Of a stretch of DNA of 11,355 nt, positions 1-6,861 are shown piece by piece; position 1 is the stretch's first letter, and every line of letters starts with the position of its first letter. A model generated the notes under the pieces. That model had not been told where the DNA came from and searched no databases. It saw only the letters and a program-made list of their open reading frames with translations. The translations under genes were made by a program, and so were the position numbers. This DNA is from Pseudomonadota bacterium (lineage in GTDB: Bacteria > Pseudomonadota > Gammaproteobacteria > Acidiferrobacterales > UBA6901), in assembly GCA_021785795.1 (NCBI GenBank), contig JAJYEK010000109.1:1-11355 (forward strand), read 5' to 3'.

Positions 1-568
1 AGCGGGCGCGGCGTCTTGCGGACAGCCCTTCAAAATAGCTCTTGGTTGTTGCTGGCAACGTCGTGCGTGGTATATAGGCGTTGCGGCGGAGTTCCGAGAA
101 CTTCCCGGCCTCATCAAGCCGATTCATGAAATGAAACAGGAACCGCGACTCTGCGGGTAGATCGCTGAGGGAAAGCTGGTCCCAATGCCGGCTTCCGGCT
201 CCAAACAGGTAATCATAGATAGCATTGGCGGCATCCTTTTCGTAGCCATGCCGTGCTATGACATCAAGATAGTCCGAACCGGTTTCCGGTGTTCCGAGAA
301 AGCGGATTTCCCGAGAACGCAGGCCGGCACAGCGGCCCGTCTCCAGGTACCAAGGTGCGATTGCGACAGGCCCATCACTATTTCGCACGACGAGAACAAA
401 AAGACTGCGCTTGCTCCCCATGAAGCATTGTATCCAGCTTTCCATCCAGCCGCGGGTGAGGAACAACGAATCAGAGTCCGACTCTGAGAGAAGCGTGCTC
501 CACTGGAGTGAAAGCGTCGCCCAGCCTTCCGTCGTATTGATCAGATCAATTTTGTAGTTGTTTTTCAT
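1..568 (-). CDS. CelD/BioF2-like GNAT-fold acyltransferase, C-terminus beyond the window
   Basis: This reading frame starts at an ATG at 568-566 and stays open for 189 codons to the window edge, so the 3' end is missing. The visible N-terminal half has the layout of the CelD/BioF2-like acetyltransferase family (Pfam Acetyltransf_6, a GNAT/FemAB-like fold). It shows SLFLTRGWMESW (34-45), an alternating hydrophobic strand LFVLVV (56-61), a VAIAPWYLE strand (68-76), IRFLGTPETGSDYLDV (88-103) and a basic SARRRAR run (183-189) that usually precedes the GNAT core. The acyl-CoA-binding motif and catalytic part would lie outside the window. There is no signal peptide, so it should be cytoplasmic. A weak AGGTG stands 6 bases before the ATG. 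Such proteins are common in polysaccharide clusters, where they are thought to acylate sugars or lipid-linked precursors. The specific substrate cannot be read. The gene abuts an IS630 remnant. Confidence 0.85.
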   Translation of the reverse strand, partial: MKNNYKIDLINTTEGWATLSLQWSTLLSESDSDSLFLTRGWMESWIQCFMGSKRSLFVLVVRNSDGPVAIAPWYLETGRCAGLRSREIRFLGTPETGSDYLDVIARHGYEKDAANAIYDYLFGAGSRHWDQLSLSDLPAESRFLFHFMNRLDEAGKFSELRRNAYIPRTTLPATTKSYFEGLSARRRAR

Positions 569-577
569 TTCGGGCAC

Positions 578-741
578 CTAGCACAGTGCTTCTATTTGTT
601 TGGAGCCTGACCGGCAATCGGCGCGAATGACCTTCTGCGGGATGTCCTAGGCCCTGGCGGCCCAGATGAAGGGTCCATGTTCTGATTATGCAAGGTGATG
701 TACTCGTGGATGGCGGTGGTCAATTCAGTGACGCTGCCAAA
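578..741 (-). pseudogene. IS630-family transposase C-terminal remnant
   Basis: On the minus strand, 741-679 reads FGSVTELTTAIHEYITLHNQN, the helical segment before the last catalytic-domain part of IS630-family transposases. At about 679-673 the frame slips by one base. The next frame, 673-578, reads PFIWAARA, then an in-frame TAG (649-647), then DIPQKVIRADCRSGSKQ and IEALC followed by a terminal TAG (580-578). PFIW and the Cys-Arg-x-x-Ser-Lys-Gln tail ending a few residues before the stop are typical of IS630 C-termini. One frameshift, one internal stop, and the absence of the DDE core and of recognisable terminal inverted repeats show that this is a dead fragment. A TAA at 750-748 closes the frame upstream. 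The adjoining 742-1007 shows no further transposase or other gene that I can support. The remnant ends 9 bases before the acyltransferase ATG. Confidence 0.8.
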
Positions 742-1007
742 TAGGATTTAGGGCCTGTCGCAGTGAGGCTGCTGGAATTATCGCGCAGGGGTTCACGCGC
801 ACGCATGACACGCGCACCTGCTTCCGCATAATCTCGGCAAGATGTATGGATGTCTTTGCAGGATATTGGCACCGCCTAGTCCCCTTACAGGGCATAGGCA
901 TATGGCGATCACCCGGATTCGCGCAAGCAGTATAAAGCCGCATCTGGAAAACCATCAAGGCTGCGCCGCGCAGTTGCAATGACGCGGTTCCCGGAATACG
1001 GCGCAGG

Positions 1008-1910
1008 TCAGGGTGCGCTCCTGGCCGCATTGAGCGGCGAAAAAGGTGAATTGTACCATCCAGTAACGCGACCATCGGCGAAGTAGACCTTGGACACGCC
1101 ATAGTCCCACTCATGGGCTGTTTTCAGCAGTGGCCTGCCCTGGACTGATTTGACCAAGGTTTTTGTGGAGCCTATGGTAAAAGTTGTTGGTCGACGCGGC
1201 GTCTTCGGCACACTGAAGGCGATCCTGAGCGGGTCCGCCGGATCGTTCACCCAGCGCATTACCGTACCATCCAAGAAATAAACCCTGGATTTTCCGTAGT
1301 ACCAGACGCCGTTCCTGATGCTGGTCGGTATTCCCTGCACAGTCTGTACTTCGTCGCGGGTTGAACCCACTGTGAAGAACCCGCGGTTCCTTGCCGGGTC
1401 GTTCACGCTGGCTGACACCAGCCCGGCTTTCGCCGTTCGGTGCCTGCCTGCGAGCGAAGGCCCAGGGCGCGGAACCGCGGCAGGCGGGTGAGGCCACCAG
1501 AGCGTGTATGCCGCCCATGAAGCAAGTCCGATTAACAGCAGCCGAAGCAGGTGGGCGGGTTTCGCGGCAGGACCTGGCGGACGAGGGGACGACCAATCGG
1601 AATCCGTCAGCACGGCGGATGGCGCCCGCGACGGGTGTTCGCCGGGTGTTCCGTCCCGGGAGTGCCGATCGGGTCTGGAATTGGCTGCCGGAAGGTTGCC
1701 GTAGCGTTCACGATAGGCCGAAAGTACATGGTAGGCTTGATTGATCTCCTTGATTCTTTCCTCGGCCAGGGCTTTCTTTTCAGGCTGCTGGCAAAAGCGG
1801 TCGGGATGCCAGGTGCGCACCAGTTGCCGGTAGGAGCTGCGCAGCTGTGTCCAGCTGCACCCGGGTTCGACCTCCAGGGCACGGTACCAGACAAGATAAT
1901 CTCGGTTCAT
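1008..1910 (-). CDS. J-domain membrane protein with two tandem C-terminal repeat modules
   Basis: A 300-residue protein with an N-terminal J domain (about residues 4-70), including WHPDR with the HPD triplet at 35-37 that stimulates the ATPase of Hsp70/DnaK. A Pro/Arg/Ser-rich linker follows (about 75-119), then one membrane segment (120-139, LLRLLLIGLASWAAYTLWW). The C-terminal part holds two gapless 52-residue repeats at 179-230 and 244-295, identical at about 25 positions: F-T-(V/I)-G-S-T, V-x-x-V-Q-G-x-P, W-x-Y-G-x-S-x-V-Y-F-x-D-G-x-V and W-x-N-x-P-x-x-P-L. The module resembles the GST...V...GxP...W.Y....V.F.dG.V pattern of small BamE/SmpA-like folds; this is an analogy only. With a cytoplasmic J domain the repeats would be periplasmic. 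The ATG at 1910 is preferred over the adjacent in-frame TTG (1913) because it sits 8 bases from an AGG. It stands alone and is divergent from the EPS operon. No client is known. Confidence 0.85.
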   Translation of the reverse strand: MNRDYLVWYRALEVEPGCSWTQLRSSYRQLVRTWHPDRFCQQPEKKALAEERIKEINQAYHVLSAYRERYGNLPAANSRPDRHSRDGTPGEHPSRAPSAVLTDSDWSSPRPPGPAAKPAHLLRLLLIGLASWAAYTLWWPHPPAAVPRPGPSLAGRHRTAKAGLVSASVNDPARNRGFFTVGSTRDEVQTVQGIPTSIRNGVWYYGKSRVYFLDGTVMRWVNDPADPLRIAFSVPKTPRRPTTFTIGSTKTLVKSVQGRPLLKTAHEWDYGVSKVYFADGRVTGWYNSPFSPLNAARSAP

Positions 1911-2317
1911 CAATCAAGCCTGTTGTATCAAATTTCGCCCGGTGGAAGATGTTCCGGCAGGAGTCGAGCTGTCTCTGTCAGCAGCCAGTCCTGACCGCAG
2001 CGATCAGAAAGGACGGTCATTGTAAACGGATTGCTCGGACACATTATGCAACATCAGCCAGCGTTTCTTGGTTCTCGGTCGGACAGGCCTGCCGGAGAAA
2101 AAGGGTCCATGTTCTCGAATGCAGACCGCTCTCGCACATGCCCATCTTTTAGAATAGGCGCCCCTCACGGGACCCATGTGGCTACTGCCTGCCCGACCGT
2201 TCGTCACCTGTGCACTATCGCCTGTCGATTATACAGAGTAAAATCGATTTAAGTCATTCCTGTGGAAAACGCAGGTTTTTAATAACACGTTTTTAAAGAC
2301 TGGATTGAGGGGGAAAG
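1911..2317. other. Divergent intergenic region upstream of the EPS operon
   Basis: These 407 bases separate the start of the J-domain gene (minus) from the GTG of the OPX gene (plus). Short open frames here lack ribosome-binding sites and recognisable proteins. Possible -10-like boxes on the plus strand are TAGAAT (2150-2155) and TATACA (2230-2235); neither has a good -35 at 16-18 bases. A 10-base perfect palindrome AAATCGATTT lies at 2241-2250. A terminator-like hairpin follows at 2259-2280, and the heptamer TTTTTAA occurs twice (2276-2282 and 2290-2296). I found no sigma-54 site with correct spacing, no JUMPstart/ops element and no recognisable riboswitch. Confidence 0.6.
2259..2280 (+). 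terminator. Hairpin with U-tract in the EPS operon leader (terminator or attenuator)
   Basis: CCTGTG (2259-2264) pairs with CGCAGG (2270-2275) around a GAAAA loop, giving six pairs including one G-U. Five T follow directly (2276-2280). This is the shape of a modest rho-independent terminator on the plus strand. It lies 37 bases before the GTG start of the first EPS gene, with no plus-strand gene upstream that it could serve. It could be an attenuator for read-through control, or the end of a short leader RNA. If the operon promoter lies downstream of it, it would have no role in the operon. Confidence 0.5.
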
Positions 2318-2947
2318 GTGAGAGTTTTCCGTTCTTTGACCGCATTGAGTTTTCTGCTGGTGCTCGCTGCCTGCGCCAGCGGACCGCAGGTTGTCGAACC
2401 CTCCGCCCTTGCCGGCGCGGACAAGGCATTCACCCATACCGGCGAGTACAAGATCGGGGTGGCCGACCGTGTTGAAGTCTCGGTCTGGCATAACCCGGAC
2501 CTGTCGGTTACCGTTCCAGTCCGTCCGGATGGCAAGATATCGGTTCCGCTGATCGGCGATGTGCGCGCCAGCGGTTTGACGGCCGAACAGGTCGCTGCCG
2601 TGATCAAAGAGAAGTTGTCCTATTACATCCGTGATCCGAATGTCACCGTGATCGTCGTCGGGCTCGAGAGCCACGAGTATCTGTCACGTGTCCGCATCAC
2701 GGGCGCCGTGCTGAAACCGGAGTCGATACCGTGGAGGGAGGGTATGACGGTGCTGGACGCCATCCTGGAGGCAGGTGGACCGAATCAGTTTGCCGCAGCG
2801 GACAGCACCAAGGTTTACCGCGAGGTGGGCAAAAAGACCATCGTCATTCCGATCAATCTCGGCGCCATTTTGAACGATGGTGATCTGGCAACGAATATCC
2901 CACTCGAGCCGGGAGACGTGATCACCGTTCCGCAAAGGCTTTTCTAA
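2318..2947 (+). CDS. Polysaccharide export (OPX/Wza-like) lipoprotein, short form
   Basis: A 209-residue OPX protein for export of a capsule or exopolysaccharide. A hydrophobic signal (about 4-18) ends in the lipobox LAAC with Cys19, so it should be a lipoprotein. The Poly_export domain covers about 42-115 (YKIGVADRVEVSVW, then PVRPDGKISVPLIGDV). One SLBB domain covers about 125-206, from VRITGAV to LEPGDVITVPQ. E. coli Wza is about 380 residues, with extra SLBB-type repeats and a C-terminal helix that forms the outer-membrane pore. Those parts are absent here, as in the short OPX proteins of XrtA-type EPS modules, which it resembles. The GTG start is supported by GAGGGGG at 2307-2313. It is the first gene of a five-gene operon, 37 bases before the chain-length gene. 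The barrel protein encoded two genes further on may supply the outer-membrane part. Confidence 0.93.
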   Translation: MRVFRSLTALSFLLVLAACASGPQVVEPSALAGADKAFTHTGEYKIGVADRVEVSVWHNPDLSVTVPVRPDGKISVPLIGDVRASGLTAEQVAAVIKEKLSYYIRDPNVTVIVVGLESHEYLSRVRITGAVLKPESIPWREGMTVLDAILEAGGPNQFAAADSTKVYREVGKKTIVIPINLGAILNDGDLATNIPLEPGDVITVPQRLF

Positions 2948-2984
2948 TCTTCGCGGATTCAGAGTTATCGATCAGGAATTGAAC

Positions 2985-4535
2985 ATGGATCTGCCTTCCG
3001 AACAATTATTCCAGGTGCTGGCACGCGAGGCATTCGTATATCGAAAGGCGATCGTGGCCCTGTTTGTTGTTGTCAGTTTGTGTGTGGCGATAGCGGGCCT
3101 GTTTTGGCCGCAGCACTATACTTCCTCTACAACGATCCTGGTCCAGAACAAGAACATCATCCGGCCGTTAATGCATGGGACGGCTGTCGATACCGGCGAA
3201 ACCAGCACGGCCAGCGTCGCGCGCGCGATGATCTACGGCCACCACATCATGGCCCAGTTAGCCCGTGACACGGGCTGGGTCACCAGCAAAACGACCCCGA
3301 AGCAGGAATCCAAAATCATCCACGGGGTACTCATCCCGCACACCAGCGTTACCCACGTTGGTGACAACAGGAATCTGATCAGGATCCAGTACACCGATTC
3401 CAACCCCCAGCGTGCCTATCTCACTGCCAAGGACTTGACCGATCTGTTCATCGCGACAACGCTCGCGGCCAAGGCCAAGGAAAGCAGGGATGCGTTCAAC
3501 TTCATCAATCAGCAGGTACTGCAGTACCGGGCGAAGCTGACTGACGTCGAGAACGCTCTGAAGAAATTCCAGACTGCGAACCTGACGACAAGGCCCGGGA
3601 GCGAAGGGCAGGTCGGGCAAAGGCTGAACAATCTCCAGGACAAAATCGACAAGACCAGCGAAGAACTCAAGGAGACGGAGATCAAGCAGAGCTCGCTGAA
3701 CAAGCAGCTCAACGGGGAGGCACGGGCAACGGCCGAATATGCGCGTGAGGGCCAGTACGAAGCGCGCATTGCCAAGCTTCAGGGGCAGCTGGCCACGCTG
3801 CAGCTCAACTACCGGGACACCTATCCGGACATTGTGCAGCTCAAGCACGAGATTGCGGACCTGAGGCGCGACATCGAGGTGAGCCGCAAGAAGGCGCAGG
3901 AGGCCAAGACCAGCGGCGGTCACCTGGCCCTTAACGAAAGCATGGATCTCAATCCTCTCTACCAGCATCTGCGCCAGGAATTGTCCCTGACGCGGACGCG
4001 GATCGCGACGCTGAGTGTACGCCTGGCCGATTACCGCAAGCTCATGGCCCAGGAGCTCAAGCGCGGGCGTGAAGTCCACAGCGGTGAGGAAACCCTGGCC
4101 GAACTGACGCGGGACTATACGGTCAACCGCGACATCTACCAGGATCTGCTCAGGCGGAGGGAGATTGCGCGGGTTACCATGAACCTGGACAATCAGAAGG
4201 AGGGTCTCACCTTCCAGATCCAGAGCCATGCAGAATTGCCTCACGAACCGGAAGGTCTGCGATTCGCTGATTTCATCTTTGGCGGATTCTTCCTGGGGTT
4301 GGTGCTGCCCATCGGACTGCTGTTTGCCAAGCTGCAGTTCGATCCACGTGTCTGCGCGGAATCGGTTATTTCCGAGAAGATGAAGCTGCCTCTGATGGCG
4401 GTTGTACCGCATCTGTTTACTCCCCAGGAGAATGAGGCAACGATGCGCAACCTGAGTCGGCTCGGCATGGTGCTGATGGCGGACGTGATGGTGCTTGCGG
4501 GGCTCTCCGTCTTGAAAGTGACTGGAGTGATCTGA
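2985..4535 (+). CDS. Chain-length determinant protein (Wzz / Wzc N-terminal-like, PCP family)
   Basis: A 516-residue inner-membrane polysaccharide co-polymerase expected to set EPS chain length and link polymerisation to export. The N-terminal membrane segment is at about 22-41, followed by the Wzz domain (YTSSTTILVQ near 45-54). A long periplasmic coiled coil runs from about 165 to 390, interrupted by the YPDIVQL segment at 280-286 typical of the family. A GNVR-like segment NRDIYQDLLRRREIARV (381-397) and a Pro-rich ELPHEPEG lead into the second membrane segment (about 427-450). The C-terminus adds about 60 residues with LPLMAVVPHL and a third hydrophobic stretch (about 493-511). No kinase domain is fused; the next gene supplies the P-loop protein. 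The ATG at 2985 is chosen over an in-frame TTG at 2979 because AGGA (2974-2977) is correctly spaced only for the ATG. Length and context fit the XrtA-associated chain-length family. Confidence 0.93.
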   Translation: MDLPSEQLFQVLAREAFVYRKAIVALFVVVSLCVAIAGLFWPQHYTSSTTILVQNKNIIRPLMHGTAVDTGETSTASVARAMIYGHHIMAQLARDTGWVTSKTTPKQESKIIHGVLIPHTSVTHVGDNRNLIRIQYTDSNPQRAYLTAKDLTDLFIATTLAAKAKESRDAFNFINQQVLQYRAKLTDVENALKKFQTANLTTRPGSEGQVGQRLNNLQDKIDKTSEELKETEIKQSSLNKQLNGEARATAEYAREGQYEARIAKLQGQLATLQLNYRDTYPDIVQLKHEIADLRRDIEVSRKKAQEAKTSGGHLALNESMDLNPLYQHLRQELSLTRTRIATLSVRLADYRKLMAQELKRGREVHSGEETLAELTRDYTVNRDIYQDLLRRREIARVTMNLDNQKEGLTFQIQSHAELPHEPEGLRFADFIFGGFFLGLVLPIGLLFAKLQFDPRVCAESVISEKMKLPLMAVVPHLFTPQENEATMRNLSRLGMVLMADVMVLAGLSVLKVTGVI

Positions 4536-4537
4536 TC

Positions 4538-5458
4538 ATGAGCAAAATCGAGGAGGCGCTTAGACAGGCCCAGAGCATGAGACGCTCGAAGGGGTCGCGG
4601 CCGGAGTCGGCGGCCGGACGGGCGCTCGTGCGCACGCCGGGTTCAGAGGTCGCGGAACTCGAAAAGCGCGGGCATGCCCGTGATGAGATCGCGCGCATGG
4701 CGGATACCGACCGCATCAGCGGACAGGATCTTGCGGAAGGCAGGATCATCTTTCCGGACATGCGGGACAACCGCACTGTGGATGCGTTCCGGGAATTACG
4801 CACCAAATTGATCCAGAAAGGCGGTTCCGAAAACATGGTGCTGATGGTCACATCGGTCACCGCGGGTGATGGGGCAACGTTTGTGGCACGCAATCTTGCG
4901 GTGTCGTTTGCGTTCGATGAAGGCAAGACGGCGCTGCTGATCGACTGCAACCTGCGCAATCCCGGGCTCATGAAAAAGAGCGGAACGGAAATTCAGCGCG
5001 GTCTGACGGATTATCTGGAAGCCGCGGACATGCCGGTGGAGAAAATCATCTATCAGGTGGGGATACCGCGATTGCGGCTGATCCCTTCAGGGGCGCGCCG
5101 CGAGATAGCGAGCGAATACTTCACCTCGCTCAAGATGCGGCGGTTGCTGGAAGCACTGAAGGCGCGGTATGCGGAACGCTACGTGGTTCTCGATGCGCCG
5201 GCCGTAACGGAATCAGCAGACAGCCGCATTCTCGCTGAGCTTGCCGACTACGTTCTGCTGGTGGTCCCGTATGGCAGGGTGAGCGAATCCCAGATCCTGG
5301 CGGCGGCCAAGGCCATCGGGGCAAAAAAACTCGTGGGGATCGTATTCAACAATGAACCCCGGACATTGAACCCGTTTCGTGATCTGTGGCCATGGGCCGG
5401 TTCGCTGCCCGGTATTTCCTGGCTGGCAGGGCTGTTCCGGCATCGGGCTGGAGCGTGA
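4538..5458 (+). CDS. BY-kinase-like P-loop protein (CpsD/CapB/Wzc C-terminal type) with a degenerate Walker A
   Basis: A 306-residue cytoplasmic partner of the chain-length protein. It starts MSKIEEALRQAQ, as many EPS-cluster BY kinases do, and has an AFRELRTKL oligomerisation-like helix (83-91). The P-loop region reads TSVTAGDGAT (105-114). The position that should be the phosphate-binding Lys is Ala113. The Walker A' motif reads LLIDCNLR (133-140), with Asn138 where an Asp is usual. Walker B is retained (VVLDAP, Asp219), and the rest of the fold is intact (GLTDYLE, LRLIPSGARRE, LAELADYVLLVVPYG, VGIVFNN). There is no C-terminal tyrosine cluster: the last Tyr is Tyr245. The frame is clean, so this is not a pseudogene; it may be a non-catalytic regulator. 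It starts two bases after the previous stop, with GGAG at 4524-4527. The order matches XrtA-type modules, where this slot is called a tyrosine autokinase. Confidence 0.88.
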   Translation: MSKIEEALRQAQSMRRSKGSRPESAAGRALVRTPGSEVAELEKRGHARDEIARMADTDRISGQDLAEGRIIFPDMRDNRTVDAFRELRTKLIQKGGSENMVLMVTSVTAGDGATFVARNLAVSFAFDEGKTALLIDCNLRNPGLMKKSGTEIQRGLTDYLEAADMPVEKIIYQVGIPRLRLIPSGARREIASEYFTSLKMRRLLEALKARYAERYVVLDAPAVTESADSRILAELADYVLLVVPYGRVSESQILAAAKAIGAKKLVGIVFNNEPRTLNPFRDLWPWAGSLPGISWLAGLFRHRAGA

Positions 5459-5462
5459 CGCG

Positions 5463-6854
5463 GTGGGAGCCACGGAAAAAGGGGAATATTGCAGAACGTG
5501 GTGGCCGACTGCCCTCGGACTGCTTGTTTTTTCCATTCCCACGTTGTCGGCGGCTACCGAGCTGGGATACGGACTGGGCTACAGCGCCGTGCACAGCAAC
5601 AACATGGCGCTCTCTAGCACTGATCCGCGCGCAGACTGGCTCAACGTCGCCAAGGGAAAACTGGCGTGGCAGGAGAACAATCTGCGGAATTTCAGCGCAC
5701 GCGTCTATTCGCAACTGGAGTACGACGATTACCAGCACCAGGTCTTCAGCAACCAAACGCTGTTCACGCTGAATTCGGCCGCGACGTGGATGATCAAGCC
5801 CCAGAGCCTGAGCTGGACTGCAGAGGACTACTATGGGCAGGTCCCGATAATTCCGTTTGCAACCATCACGCCCAACAACATCCAGAACGTCAATGTGTTC
5901 ACAACGGGCCCGAACGTGTTGGTGCACGTGGACCCGCTGAATACGCTGGCATTCGGGGCACGTTACGACAACTTTCATGCCGGCGTCGCCAATAACAATT
6001 CGAACCGCGTCGGGGGCTTTGTCGGATGGCTTTACCAGTACTCCCCGATCACCGTTTTCTCGCTCAATTACCATGGCGAGCATACCAAGTACACCCAGAA
6101 CGTTGCTGTCTCCGGCTATAGCCGGCAGGATCTGTTCCTGCGCATGAACACGCACCTGCAGGACACCGCGTGGATCGCGGATCTCGGTGGTACCTGGCTG
6201 AACCAGAGGCTGAACCAGACCGGTCGCGGAAACGTGAACGGCGTCTACGCGAGGCTGTTGGCCTCCCACCGACTGACGGAGAGATCGACGGTCGACGTCA
6301 CGGCCATGTCTGCGATCACTGATACCGAGGACGCGATTCTGTCAGCCGAAGCGGTGGGAGGAATCGCCAGCGGTACTACCGTAGGTACCGATATCTATCG
6401 CCAGGACAGCGTGAGTGCGACGTATACGTACAGCAGGGGCTACAGTACGGATTCGGTCAATCTTTTCGACCAGAAACTCAAGTACTACACGGCTCCGCTC
6501 GATCAGCAGCAGACGGGTGCGGACGTCCAGCTGGGTTACCGGCTTTCCGGCATGCTTCTCGGAAATATTTTCGGCAGTTACGTCAGGTCGAGGTTTTACG
6601 AGAGCTCGGTCATCAACCGCATCGGGCAGGAAGGCGCAGGATTGACGTATGAGGCGCGTCCCAATATCTTTCTTGGGCTGGAAGGCCAGGTGACACGCCA
6701 GCGAAGCAACGCTGCTGCGAACTCGTATTCGGAAAAGCGAATCGTCCTGAGCATTTCGTACTACAGCAACTTCGCGTTCGTGAATGCGGGCAACGTGGTT
6801 CCGTCGCTGATGGAACAGGACAACATTGCAAGGGACATCATGTACAGCCGGTAA
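5463..6854 (+). CDS. Putative EPS-associated outer-membrane beta-barrel protein
   Basis: A 463-residue protein starting at GTG 5463, four bases after the previous stop and with GGAG at 5450-5453. The frame also extends upstream to a GTG at 5379, but that would overlap the preceding gene by 80 bases and put extra sequence before the signal peptide. The signal peptide has a hydrophobic core near residues 16-28 (TALGLLVFSIPTL) and likely cleavage after Ala30 or Ala31. The mature chain begins with ELGYGLGYSAVHSNN and is rich in alternating aromatic/polar strands ending near RIVLSISYYSNF, as expected of a beta-barrel. No enzymatic motif is visible. Position and length fit the outer-membrane family TIGR03016 found in XrtA/PEP-CTERM EPS loci. 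I assign the family mainly from context, so detailed membership is uncertain. A likely job is EPS passage through the outer membrane together with the short OPX protein. Confidence 0.75.
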   Translation: MGATEKGEYCRTWWPTALGLLVFSIPTLSAATELGYGLGYSAVHSNNMALSSTDPRADWLNVAKGKLAWQENNLRNFSARVYSQLEYDDYQHQVFSNQTLFTLNSAATWMIKPQSLSWTAEDYYGQVPIIPFATITPNNIQNVNVFTTGPNVLVHVDPLNTLAFGARYDNFHAGVANNNSNRVGGFVGWLYQYSPITVFSLNYHGEHTKYTQNVAVSGYSRQDLFLRMNTHLQDTAWIADLGGTWLNQRLNQTGRGNVNGVYARLLASHRLTERSTVDVTAMSAITDTEDAILSAEAVGGIASGTTVGTDIYRQDSVSATYTYSRGYSTDSVNLFDQKLKYYTAPLDQQQTGADVQLGYRLSGMLLGNIFGSYVRSRFYESSVINRIGQEGAGLTYEARPNIFLGLEGQVTRQRSNAAANSYSEKRIVLSISYYSNFAFVNAGNVVPSLMEQDNIARDIMYSR

Positions 6855-6861
6855 TACGATC

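Noticed and set aside
185..487. Plus-strand open frame of 100 codons
   Set aside because: It is antisense to the acyltransferase gene, whose translation shows clear family motifs; this frame shows none.
961..973. Palindrome CTGCGCCGCGCAG downstream of the J-domain gene as terminator
   Set aside because: The stem leaves almost no loop and no T-run follows on the minus strand.
725..1114. Minus-strand open frame of 129 codons overlapping the J-domain gene's 3' end
   Set aside because: Its first part is an out-of-frame reading of the J-domain gene repeats and the rest has no recognisable motif or ribosome-binding site.
2179..2193. Possible sigma-54 promoter (TGGC...TGC) upstream of the EPS operon
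   Set aside because: The GG and GC elements are separated by 9 bases, not the required 10, and the -12 element lacks TTGC.
1911..2317. JUMPstart/ops element or c-di-GMP riboswitch in the EPS leader
   Set aside because: No GGCGGTAG-type ops sequence and no recognisable GEMM core were found by reading the region.
3258..4412. Long minus-strand open frame of 384 codons
   Set aside because: Antisense shadow of the chain-length gene; GC-rich codon structure opens the opposite strand. No ribosome-binding site or domain.
5346..6269. Minus-strand open frame of 307 codons
   Set aside because: Antisense shadow of the barrel gene and the end of the kinase-like gene; no coherent protein features.
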